A stretch of 64,000 nt of DNA from Thamnaconus septentrionalis (taxonomy: Eukaryota > Chordata > Actinopteri > Tetraodontiformes > Monacanthidae): the NCBI GenBank assembly GCA_009823395.1, contig CM020512.1, positions 3,985,905 through 4,049,904 of the forward strand, given 5' to 3'. Made by a program: the position numbers and the translations under genes. The notes under the pieces were generated by a model, which saw only the letters and a list, made by a program, of their open reading frames with translations, made no database searches and was not told the DNA's origin. Each line of letters begins with the position of its first letter. Position 1 is the first letter of the stretch. Of the stretch, positions 30,583 through 41,877 are shown one piece after another.

Positions 30583-31459
30583 TTAACGGAGGACACGGTG
30601 CCGGTGGTGATGGAGTCAGTCTTGGAGAAGCTGGACTTCAGGTAGTCAGTGGTGTTGAAGCTTATTTGTCCTGTCTGGTCCATGGTGAGTCCCGGGGCGA
30701 TGCTGGCCCCTGCTGCGCCTCCAGCGGGGACGCCAGGAACCCCGGGGTTGCCCGGCGCGCTGGCCAGGACGTTGGGCATCAGCGAGGCCTCGGGATTCCC
30801 GGGCATCAGCTTCTGGATGGTTCTGACGTCGTACTTGGAGGGGCGGCCCACTTTTCCAGTCTTGAAGGCGATGGCTCCGCCCATGTCGGGGTTCCCCTCG
30901 CCGGGCTTGAAGAGGTGGAGGAACTTGACGTTCTCCAAGTCGTACTTGGACGGGCGCTTATAGTTGCTGCCGTTCTGCTGCAGACTCTCGCCCATCTTCA
31001 GCTTCTGGATGAAGAAGTCGTACTTGGAGGCTCGCGAGGCCATGTTCTGGATGTGGGAGGGGTTGGCCGGCTGGGAGGGGCCCAGCTGAGGTCCACCCGC
31101 CGATTTGTGGTCCAGGGCGGTGGGGTATATCTGCGCCTCGGAGCTCGGGAGGCCCCCGGAGGTCTGCAGCATGGTGGCGCTAGTGTCTTGGGTCAGTTTT
31201 GAGTTGAGGTCGTCTGGTTTGGGCCAGGGCAGCGTCTCCCCGGCCTTCAGCTTGCGGATGTACTCTTCGTACTTGGAGAAGCGGGCGCGCCGCGAGGCCT
31301 CCTCGCTGAGGGATGAGGCGTCTGAGGTAGCGGCTTTCAGCTTCTCAAAGCTGATCTTCTTGGTCAGCTCATCCCTTACCTGCTGGTCGTCGTAGCCGAA
31401 CATTCCCAGGAATTCGTTCATGGTGTTGGCTGCATAGTCTCGCAGGATGGACGCCTCTC
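30583..31459 (-). CDS. casz1: casz1 e3, N-terminal region with four SKY repeats
   Basis: The acceptor is CTCCGTGCAG at 31461-31460 and the donor is TCCGTTAA|GTGAGT at 30583. The exon is 877 nt and encodes residues 170-461. It opens [20 protein letters not shown] then [20 protein letters not shown], matching mammalian EASSLRDYAASTMTEFLGMF. Four copies of an R/P-xSKY(D/E) module follow: [53 protein letters not shown] and [15 protein letters not shown]. The exon ends with [16 protein letters not shown], also shared. No zinc ligands are present. The function of the SKY module is not known to me. Confidence 0.97.
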
Positions 31460-34400
31460 CTGCACGGAGAAGACGAGGACAAAAAAAACAAAAAAAAAAA
31501 CATGCGAAGGTGAGGTTTTTGAAAGCAAAAAAATGGCTTTGAGGGTTTTCGAGAGCTTTTCTGACACTTTGGTCGCCAGAGTCTGACATTTACCGGCGCC
31601 GCGGCTCTCAGTCACCGCACTAAATGGCTTCGCGCCGCTTTGTATCGACAGGTGCTCGGGGGACACGTGTTTCACTGGTTATGACAATTATTCATTTGTT
31701 CGGCACATACATTAGGGGAAAAAATGGTCTAATCTGGCAAATTAGTTTTGTGTTACAAATGGAAAATACACTCTGTCAGCCCGGTTAATGAAACAATTCT
31801 CCAGCACCTTTTTAGACAAACGTCCTATTAACGTTATGTTAATTAAAGACCGCTAAGCTACTGGAACTGCTGCATTATATTGTATCTATTTATCTAAACA
31901 ATAAATGTTTATAATTGATGTCAGGGCTTGTTGCCTTTCAGAGCCGTGGCAGATTTAACAACAGGAAAAGTGTTTCTGCGCTGCAGTGCACCAGCATCAT
32001 GTGGACACGCGCGTCTGCGTGCTGGCGCTTCTACAAACAGGCAGTCTGAGGCGATGCTCTTCCTGTTTTGTTGCACCAGAAGTCAAGAACCTGCACATTC
32101 TGCGGATGATGTACCTGAGGATACACAAAACAAGCAAACTGCCTTTCATCTTCTCTATCGAGTTGCTCGAGCACAGACACCATCATGGCTGCTGGAGCCA
32201 TGGTGAGAAATTAGTTGATGTTACAATTTAAATTAAAAAAAGAAGAACATTTCAAGGTGAACATTTCTACAAGTGAATTTTGTTGAAAGTCTGTCAGATG
32301 CACAGTGTATATATTTGTCTCAAGGTTTAGCGGGAAAGTCTGCTTCTTCTTTTTTTTAACTGCAAACAAGCAAAAATAAAAAGTTGCAAAATTCCTGCAA
32401 AAAAAAGAAGATTTTTTTTAATTGAACCAGTTATTGTGTCACCTTGAAGAGACAGAGGAAAAAACAAATCTGTCCCTCCTTCCACCTTTTTACACATTTG
32501 TGAACTGAAACATCACTTTCATTTTAAGAGTCCATTAAACTGGACAACTTCCCCAAGGACATGGGCGAAATACAGTCAATGTATAGCTTAATTGCATTAT
32601 ACGGCGATTAATTCTGGCCCATTAACTCCTCTGCCAGGTTAGCGCAGGCGGTTGGAAAAGTGAGAGGGGGGGAGGGGGGGAAGGGAAAGCGATCCGGCCA
32701 GAAGTCGAAGTCAACGTCAACAGTCTCGTCTTCACGCGGCGGGAGAAGAGCGGGCACGCTAGCAATGTTAGCGAACGATCATTTCGCCTGAAGGCTTTTT
32801 GGCCCTCTCGGCTTCCCCTTGGCACAGCGACAGGCGGGGCGGTTCTTTAAAAGATTTCTTCAACAGCACAGATGGGCCGGCCAGAGGTACCCCACCCCCA
32901 CTCTGCTGTAATTAATACACAAATATTTCTCCTCTTGTCTCAGATTTCTCACTTATTGCAAAATCAGTAGCCGTGCCCTGGTTTTCACATCCCCTGTAAA
33001 ATAATCCCCAGATCTCCATCCGCAGGCCGGCCTGCAAACCCCCCTGTATCTTCTGGACGGGAGGCTCAAGATAAATTGAAGAGAGAGGATTGTAGGAAAT
33101 ACCTGGCCAATTTGTTACGGCTTGGTTTTTTTTCACCGAGGTCGCTCACACGGCCTGTTTACCGCTCGGGGTCGGCGCAACAATTTCTCGCTCTCCACCA
33201 CCTCCGAAAAGAAACGTCCAGTTAAAATGTAATTTGGCTGAGCAGTCCTCCTCGTTTGATTTAAGTGTTGATAACCTTGGCACTTGGTTGGATTTTTTTT
33301 TTTTTTTTTACAGCCACTGTGTTTATGGGAGTATCTCAGGTTACGGTATATCACACAGCTCTAAAGTTAGTGCACGGCCATCGACTCTTATATAAGTTAG
33401 AAAATGGAACTGCGCTTAATGAGCAGGAGGAAACATCCGCAGATAAGAGCCACACTTTAAAATTCAATTGCTTTTTTTTTTGGGTGAGTGGGGGCGGGGA
33501 TTTGTTTTGCAGTAACTGTCTTTAAAATATAAAAAAATGAATCACTTTTATTGGTCAGTTTGGACGGTTGATAATTATCAGAGGAATACTGGCTGTTCAT
33601 ATCACTGGACTGGCTGTTTTTCTGTTCAAATTCTACTTGCTGAGGATGTGTTCATCCCCCTCTCTAGAGAGGTGGGAAAAAAAGGAAAAAGCTTTGTGAG
33701 CTCATGAGCCGGGACCGTGTGACGACGAGCTATCAAGCCAAGGCAAATGATTGGACTTGAAGGGATTATGACTGGGACTGACGGCAGATAACCTTTCTGA
33801 AACACCATGTAAATGAGTTTTCTACTCCAGCCCTATCTGGCTCCCTCTAAACGATGCAATGTGACACCGTGAGGGAGACCAAGTGTAGGGGAGAGCGCTG
33901 GTTGGGCCTGGACCAGCGCAGCAACTAATGCCACCCACATTAAAAAAAAAGAAGAGAGAGCGAAAGAGAAGAAGGTGGAAAACAGAAAGGAAGAAGTTCC
34001 TCCTCCTCCTCCTCCTGCTCCTCTTTCTCCTCCTCCCTAGTTCCTGACAGACTTTCCTCTCACTGTTCCAAAACTGCTGCAGAAATAAAAAACAAAAACT
34101 CTGACACATGCACACCGGCCTTGTCTATATTTGAGGCAATTAGGCCGCATTTGCTCTCCCCAGATATGATAACAGATGAGCATTATATCTGCTTTCAGCT
34201 GACCAAACATGGCCATCGGTGTGGCACGGCGTCCCAGCACGCTGCGCTGAGAGGCCGAGGTGTCGCTGATGACAAAAGTGCACACTGGCCTTCTAAATAT
34301 GGACAAATCTACATTTGGAGTCTCTCGAAAGGGTGTCAGTTTCAGAACAACACGGCACAATGTAAACCGCCGGGTCCAAACAAATGACTTAATAATAAGT

Positions 34401-35615
34401 GGTTTGGGTGAGAGAGAGGAAAAAAAAAAAGGGTTTTTTTTCCCTATAAAAAAAGATTCCTTTATACGGAGAAGCGAGTGGGGTGCAGTTTCTTTGAATT
34501 AGTTTGTTTTGCTTTCAGTATAAATGGACAGCGGCAGCGTCTTCCTACTAATCAGGGGAGGAGAGAAAAAATAGTTGCTTACAATAAATGACATTTGCTT
34601 GAACTAATTTGACACAGGAGCGTCAGGCCTCCTTGCTGTTTGCTGGGATAATTAAGCGGGCGGCGAGCAGAGGAGGGCTTTGAAACTGCTCGAAATGAAC
34701 AATAACCTTTCGCTGTGAACCCTGCAAAATGCAAATGGAAGTCCTGGTCAAGGCCGTTTGATCCGTCGCCGCTTTCATACTTTTCGCCGTTTTGTTGTCT
34801 CCCATTGACTGGGTCTCGAATGTCACATCCAAATTATCTGGGAAAAGTATTGTGGGGGTTCGGCGCTGATAGGGGATCGGCGCGATGCCTCGATGTGAGG
34901 AGTTAAATGTTTTGAAGGTCGCAGTTTCTCTCATTGATCTTGCGATGTTTGTTAATTACATTGTCACTGATGTTGTGAGAGATAATTAAGCCACTATGTT
35001 TATATGCATAATTACGTGCACTCCGCATCAGCCTTTGAAAGACAGCGGCGAGAGGGAGGCGAGGAGGGGGGAGGCGAAGCGAGGGGGGAAACGGTTTAAT
35101 TGTGAGCCGAGCAGAAACGCGGCAATATAGATGCCCTAGTTACAATCAACAAAGAGCAACTCGGTGGGAGGAAAAAAAACAAAACAAAACGAAACAAAAC
35201 AGTTTAAAAAAAAAAAAAAAAAAAAAACAGACTAAAGAGAAGATTTGCAAGTGATGCAGCAGAGCTCTCCTCAAACACAGCCGGCTTTGTTGCCAGATGT
35301 AAAGCAGCAGGGCGACGAGTGGAAGGAGAGCGACACCGAACAACACAACACCGCTGCATGTTTGCAGACGGGCTGCTTTTTTTTTTCTCTCTCTCTCACT
35401 CTCTCGCTAAACGGCGGCAAAATAAATAAACGCAAAATGACTAATTTTAACCACAGGGCCCTCCTTTTTTTTTTTTCTTTCTTCTTCTTCCCTTCATTTG
35501 CCTCTGAAATGAAACCCTGCTTGTTTTTCTCAGAATCCCCTGGCCCCGATTCGCCGCATGGCCGGTTTTGCAGTTTGTGAGAAAACAAACAGAAATGTGA
35601 AGGCGACGGGGAGCG

Positions 35616-35616
<1 letters not shown>

Positions 35617-35646
<30 letters not shown>

Positions 35647-35661
35647 GAGAGAGAGAGAGAA
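35617..35661. repeat. (GA)n microsatellite
   Basis: About 21 GA units with one GGGA interruption. Confidence 0.95.
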
Positions 35662-36165
35662 GAATGAAAAGAAAGACGAGAGAGAGCGTGCACGAACGGC
35701 TGAGCTGGATGAGCCGAACCCAGATGAAAGGCCGAAAAAACTGCGAGGTGAGCGTGCACAAAACAAAAGTTGCTGTCACACCGCAACAACCGGTCTGGCC
35801 TCCTTGTCGCTGCTGCTGCATTTTTTTTTTATTTTTTTTTTTTTACCCTCCTCCGTTTGTCTGCGAAGAAGACTTTATCTATGCATACAACCGAGCAACA
35901 GCAGTTTTGCCCGTTTGTCTCCGGTGCGGAGACTCAGCGCACGCCGGGTTTCAAGGGTCAAACCGCCTGCGGCGGCCGACGTCGCCAATCTCAGGCGGCC
36001 GTTAACGTGCGCTGCTACTGCTATGACTGTTGGACGCCTCTGCCAGTTTAATCTATGTGATAATCAGCGTATCATTATCAAAAAGGGAACAACAACAAGC
36101 CACAATCAAACGAGGGTTATTATGAGTCAGAGGGAATGTCTGAATAAAAAAAAAAAAAGAAAAGA

Positions 36166-36200
36166 AAAAGACAGAAAGAAAGAAAGAAAGAAAGAAAGAA
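36166..36200. repeat. (AAAG)n tetranucleotide repeat
   Basis: AAAG units, about six perfect, flanked by A-rich sequence. Confidence 0.92.
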
Positions 36201-37098
36201 GGAAGAAAAGAACGTTTTGCGTCGACTTCAAATCAAAGGTGTCGTGTCCCGGCGCCGGCTGATCATTTGGCTTTTGGCAACTGTGGAAAAGGGGGAAATA
36301 AAAATAAAAAAACAGAAATCCCCGCGCTCCTCCAGGGCGGCCTCCATGTAATAGAGGAGCTCCAAGCAGTGGCTAAGTTTAGTGAGCTTAGAGAAAATCA
36401 AAGAGTGGATGTGTAATCCTGGGTGTAATATGAAGCTTAGCCCGGTCTTGCCATGAGCCCTTGGCCCTGCAGCTGCCGGGAGAGAGGACGCGTGGGGCGG
36501 CCCTGCCACTGCGCAGCCCGCCGCCGCATTCACCAATTTCTTCATACTGTTAAAACCGCACACTGACAAGTTCCTGTTTTCCCGCCCCCCCCTGGACTGA
36601 GTCTGTCTTTGGGAGCAATAATGTCACCGGCTATTCATAACGTAACTCTAGAGCGCAATAACAGGCACTGTCAGGCTTATGTGGCAAAGTCACCCAGCCT
36701 CCATCTAAAACCTTTAGCCCAGAACTGTTAACAGATATGTGGCTTTTTTTTTTCTTTTCTTTTTTTTTCCAAAGGGCAAAATTAGATTTGATTAGAATAC
36801 GGCGCAGTGTGTCATTCCTTCCGCCAGGGCGTTGCTCGTTTAAGACGGAAGGAGAAGCGCTTGGCTTTAGCAGGGTGGTGAGTGGCTCTGATGACCTTTG
36901 GGTTTTTTTTTTTTTTAAATGTTAACCATTTAACATTTTTAAATGGGTAGAGAAGATGAGTGGCTGGTGGCTAGCTGCGCCGCTCTGGCGGGGATTTTTG
37001 GAGAAATAGTGAATTTGCGAGCCATTGCGGAATGAATGAAACTCCAGGCGCAGCCCTGCCGGCCGGCCTCGGACGAGGCCTCTGGCCGGTGAACGTAC

Positions 37099-37650
37099 CT
37101 GGGGAGGAGAACGGCGCCTGGCGGGCGGTCTGGCTCTCGCCGGGCGCCATGTAAGCCTCATCTTTGGGAGGCTTGTCCTCGGCGTCCTTGGCTTCGTCCC
37201 GGCAGCCGGCGGCGCCCTCGGCCTCCTCCTCCTCGTCGTCGCTGCAGCCCTTGGGCTGCACCATGTACACGCCCTCTGGCGGGCAGTCCTCGTCGGTGCT
37301 GACTTTGAGGTCGGGCTCCTGGTCGTCGTCGGTGGCCGGTGGCTCGTCGGCGTACTCGCCATTGACCCACTTCTCGATGGCCTCGCGCCTCCGCTGGTCC
37401 TCCTCCAGGCTCTGGCCGAGGCTCACGCCGTCGGCGAAGGGCACCTCGCCGCCGCAGTCGTCGTAGTGGGAGCTGCCGCGCTCGCTGTTGTCGGCCGCGC
37501 CCGGGTCTCCCTCGGCATTCTGGGAGCTGCTGTCGAACACCACCTGGCGGCTGAGCTTGGCACAGATCGCATTGAGCTTCAGGCCACCTTTCCTTTTGGC
37601 GGCCATCTTGGGTTTTCCTGAGGTCGTTTCAGTGCATAAACTCCTTTCAG
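37099..37650 (-). CDS. casz1: casz1 e2, conserved N terminus
   Basis: The acceptor is TCCCCACCAG at 37652-37651 and the donor is CCCCAG|GTACGT at 37099. The frame is open from the acceptor (ERSLCTETTSGKPK) into MAAKRKGGLKLNAICAKLSR, so the first conserved Met is at 37606-37604, but translation may start in an upstream exon. Human CASZ1 also has residues before this Met, ending AGKPA. The exon continues with REAIEKWVNGEYADEP and PPEGVYMVQPKGCSDDEEEE, both shared with mammals. It ends ARQAPFSSP plus one base, which e3 completes as Gly. The basic KRKGG motif lies where the mammalian protein has its NLS and NuRD-binding region. Confidence 0.96.
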
Positions 37651-40193
37651 CTGGTGGGGACAAGAGCAGAGAGACGCGTCATTGGCGACTGGCCTCGGGT
37701 TTTCTGTCGTCTACGGCGATTTGTTCTTTAAAAAACAAAAAGAAACAAAACAAAAGCAAAGCATCGGCAGCTCCGGTGTCGGAGACACGGCCTGATATTT
37801 AACATCCCGGCGAAAAAAACAAGAAAACACCGGCGGCTGCGGCTATAAATAACAGCCAGAGGCCCTTAACAATAACAGCGCGGGACTTGGAAGGACACGC
37901 TGAGATACTGTACATATCTTTCCAAGTCACACCTCTTCGGTCAGTTCGGAGTTTGGTTCGGCGGTGGGGGAGGGGCGAGAGGTGAGGCGGGGGGGTGGGG
38001 GGGAAGGAACAAAAAAGACGGGGCTGGATGTGGCAACACAGCCAACAAGATGGAAATCGGCAGCGAGATAAGTATCGATCAACCCCCCACTACAAGCAGC
38101 GAGACACACGGCGGCGCAACGTTATCCTCCACATGACAGCGGGCGCTTCAGACACACTGTGAAATGTTATCTCCGCTCTCACCTCAAGAGGCTGCGGTCC
38201 TGCCGCCGCTAAGCCGGGAGGAGGAGGGTTTGGGGGAGGGGGGGCGGCAGCGTTAGAGCCGTCAGGATGTGGACTTGGGCGCCTGCTACAACACTTTTCG
38301 GGCTCGCGAGTCACGCTGGTCCTTCCCGCTGCAGCTGCTGCTGCTCTTTTTTTTTTCTTTTGGAGTTGAACAATAAGCCGTAATGTGTCTGGCCAGTTTT
38401 TGTTTGTTTGTTTTTTTTAAAAACTAACGACTCCTCTTACAAGACCTCTCGTCCCGGCGCCCGCCACCCCCCCCACCCCACCTCCCCCTCTCCCTCCCTG
38501 CCCCCGCCGAACAATGGAAGGGTGATAGAGAGTGCTTTGGGGCAGGAATGGGTGGCATTATTTCAACCCAAGTGGGGCTATCTTTATAACATGTCCTGTG
38601 ATGAGGCAGGAGCAGCTGCCTGTGGCATTCCACATCCACAGCTGCCTTTTTAGGGCAGAAAATGCTCTCTAGTACCTTAACACTTCCAGAGCCACCAGGG
38701 CTTCACCTTCCAAAGGCGCTTCAGCTGTTTTTCCCGATCAAGATTTTCTTTTTCTCTCTCTCTCTCCCTCTTTAAATGAGTTGTAAATTAGTTCTCAGAA
38801 ACCCAGGGTAAGGTGACCCACGACTAGCCGACCGTCCGTGACGTGTGAGAACAGCAACAGAATTATCTCTCTGTGGGCATTCCCCCCGCCCCCTTTCTTA
38901 TTTGTCAGATTGTAAAAAAAAAAAAAAGTTTTTGGCCACAGCCAAAAACAGCGCAACGGTTGCGCCGCTGCCGCATTGAGCCTGCGGCCGAGACGACGCA
39001 CTTTGCCGTGGAAATAGGAGGAGGGTGGAGGAGGGTGGAGGAGGAGGGGGGGGCGAAACAAATAAAGAAGTAAAGCGCGGCGACGAGGGGTAACAAAGTT
39101 CTATCTTAAGGACTCAATTCGCTCTCAGCGAGCGCGAGCCTCTTCATTTTCCCTCGGCCGTAAAGCCAGGCACAATCATGCGCGAGCCGTTGGCGGCATT
39201 ATGTAAATCACGCCGGCGCAAAACATAAAACCCTGTTTTCATTTTCTTCCCGCAAAGCCCGCGAATCATTAGAGGATATACAATTGCGGGGTGGGGGCAG
39301 GGGGGGGTTACGGATCACCCCGCCGTCTCCAGACAATGCCCCCTCCAACCTTACACACACAAACGCGCACGCACACACACTCAGACGCAGATGCTTTCTC
39401 AGTTACTGTATTTACATTGCAGGCTTCCTTTCTGAAACAATGACTTGAGGAATTATGTCGTTTCGAGTGGGCCGTAGATCAGCGGCACATTACTGCACAA
39501 TTTAGCGGCAGACAATTGCGGGCGGGGGGTGAAAGGGTCACTTTCTGAGGGGGGGAAGGGGAGCGGGCAATTTTGAAAGATGGAAAAAAAAAAAAAAAGT
39601 AAAGGGGGGGAATCAGCTGGAAAAACTATTAGGAAGTGGAAGACATAAATTTTGGAGTTGTTATTTTTACCCCCGGCAGAAATACTCGACAAAGGAAGAT
39701 TGAGGTCATTTGGGTGTTGCTGTGGAGGTCATCCCCCCCCTTCTGTTTACTGCGCTCACTATTTCATGCTTTAACTACCGATTTCCTTTGCATCGCAATC
39801 TGCAGCCCCTTGTAGGAAATGACCTCGACACAGTTGTTTCTTTCCATTAGCCCAGTATTTATGTATGGCTTTCTGTTAACAATGCGGGCGGAGCGTGCCA
39901 GTGGACGGCCAACAGCTCCTGTTTTTAAGTGTCTGAGCAGGCCTCTTTTCTCAATTATTGGAGGGGGGCGGGGGGGGGGAAATCTGAAGATTTTTCTTAA
40001 AGGTGTGGTGTTTTTCTGGTTTTGTTTGTTGTTTTTTATTAAAAAAACAACAAACTAATTTAACAACGGGAGCTCCTGGTGAGGAGCAACATGGCACGCT
40101 TGGATGATTTATCAGAGCTGTCCAAACTATTATTTATGCCGAGGCTTTTCTGTCCACAGCGGCAGCTTTTTTCTGTTTTTTTTTTCCCTTTCG

Positions 40194-40242
40194 CTGCTGC
40201 TGCTGCTGCCGCCGCTGCCGCCGCTGCTGCCGCTGCTGCTGC
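40194..40242. repeat. (GCT/GCC)n trinucleotide repeat
   Basis: About 16 triplets mixing GCT and GCC, non-coding. Confidence 0.93.
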
Positions 40243-41123
40243 TTACAATGGGGATTGCTATGGTAACGCTTAAGCTGTTTACCTCAAGTCGTTTGTGTGC
40301 ATGATAGCGTACAATGAGATAAAATCTGCGGGGACCTACATGAAAGAACAACTTCTCCCTCTGGGACCCCCCCCCCCCCACACCCACCACACCCACCACC
40401 ACCACCCAACACCACCTCCCAGAGAGGTCCACTAAGCATTCTGCCTTATTAATGAATATCAGAAAGGAAAAACAACACTGTCACGCGCGTCGGACATTAT
40501 TTACAGTCTGTTTTAGCCTGGTGTGCTAATTGTCAAGGAGGAGACACCTCGGTAAGCACTGGGAGTCGGGCTGAGGGGGGTTGGGGGGGGGTCGGACAGG
40601 TCTGAATCCGAGCACAACAGCTGAAACTAATTTTTCCTCCTGCTTATGTTAACCGTGACACTATTTTTACTGGAAACAGTGCAGGGCCACAAAGCAGCGC
40701 CGTGAATTGTCTGTATAAGGCCAAAACATGAGGAAAAAAAAAGGTCAAGGAAGTATTTTGGATGCGGCGGGAATGGGGGGGGGGGTCACTTTTTTTCCCC
40801 CCTTCTTCTAATCTTCGGTTAAAAATAAGTGCATCAAAGTAGAGCCGGGCCCTGTTTCTCCTCAGCCGGGCCGAGCCGACAGCTCGCGCACGAGCCTTCT
40901 GGCGCTGCCTCGCAGCCCCTGCAGGTCCCGCTGCCGAGCCTCTGTTTGTGTGCCAGAGTGATATCACGGCCAATCAAGTGCTGTTTCCAATCCTAATAAC
41001 GCTGTTGGAAGTGCATTATTTGGCGCGAACGTGCGCCGACTGCAATCAAGGCAGCGGCGGCGGAAAGTGAGCGCGGGAGAGCGGGAGCTGTTTTTGGTTG
41101 AGGGCGGCGGGGTGGGTCAGGTA

Positions 41124-41129
41124 GGCAGG

Positions 41130-41163
<34 letters not shown>
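41124..41163. repeat. (GACA)n tetranucleotide repeat
   Basis: About eight GACA units preceded by GGTA-type variants. A short (CA)n follows at 41274-41297. Confidence 0.94.
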
Positions 41164-41165
<2 letters not shown>

Positions 41166-41821
41166 TCAAGGCGGCGAAGCTTGTGTCTAAAAATCAGGAG
41201 TGGAATCAGGTTGGAAGATGAGAAAACTTGAAAATTGGAAGAACTTGACACTATTATCTATTATCACGATTACACACACACACACACACACACACACCCC
41301 GGCAGACAGTGACGGCTCCCTGCAGTGTGTGTGTGTGTGCGGCGTTGCTATATAAGAGGAGGAGACATTAACCTGTTTAAAGCCAAGGCTCGCGCCTCCG
41401 CCTAATCAAACACGGGGCTCGTCGCCGCCGACTCCTGCTGAGCTCCGACATGACTGACACGGGGACACAACCAAAGAAAGTGCCCCAGCCCCCCCCCCCC
41501 CCCACCCAACCCCCCCAGCACCCTCGCCACCTCTCCGCCCCCCCCCTTTTTTGCAATATCAGGAGTTAATTAATACAAACAGGGTCTGGGAGACGTCTGT
41601 TTAGCTCCGGATTACTTTACAATATGCAGCCGAGAGTCGCCGCAGCTCTGTCGAGGTGCCCCCCACAACCCCGACGCTGCCCCCACCACCCCCACGAACC
41701 CCCCAGTTATAACTTTATAAACCTTTGGCAGATTAATCGACGAGGCCGCGGCTCCTCGCGCTCAGCTCGGTGACCCCCCGCTGGCCCTCCGGGGAGGCCC
41801 GCGTGTAATCGGCTTGCCGGG

Positions 41822-41824
<3 letters not shown>

Positions 41825-41862
<38 letters not shown>

Positions 41863-41877
41863 TGTGTGTGTGTGTGG
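41825..41877. repeat. (GT)n microsatellite
   Basis: About 26 GT units with one TC interruption. Confidence 0.96.

Larger units (their letters stand above)
31460..37098 (-). other. casz1: intron e2-e3
   Basis: A 5.6-kb intron of largely unique sequence. It holds poly-A/T runs (35204-35226, 35821-35845), (GA)n at 35617-35661 and (AAAG)n at 36166-36200. Several AT-rich unique blocks (33040-33430, 34110-34400, 34620-35040, 36360-36720) look like candidate conserved elements. No extra exon was recognised. Confidence 0.8.
5283..37650 (-). other. casz1: casz1 gene body, castor zinc finger 1 transcription factor
   Basis: Seventeen exons (e2 to e18; e1 is a candidate further upstream) run right to left on the minus strand, and every junction is GT-AG with matching phase. 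Residues are numbered from the ATG at 37606. Castor-type fingers, each a C-x4/5-C ... HxHC ... C ... H-x3-H module, fall at about 491-529, 549-589, 609-648, 668-706, 1065-1101, 1209-1246, 1269-1306, 1326-1364, 1510-1548, 1568-1604 and 1624-1662. The order and spacing match full-length vertebrate CASZ1. Known for the family: a nuclear DNA-binding regulator of neural, retinal, cardiac and vascular development, made in mammals as 11-finger and 5-finger isoforms. Its N terminus recruits NuRD-type chromatin complexes. Inference: this is the single casz1 orthologue. The main oddity is a frame break in the last exon. Confidence 0.96.

Noticed and set aside
38183..38208. A 26-nt exon-like interval upstream of e2 with a CTAAC branch word, long pyrimidine tract, CTTAG acceptor and GTGAGA donor
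   Set aside because: It could only be an untranslated exon, because including it between e1 and e2 breaks the frame. There is no transcript evidence, so it was not listed as a feature.
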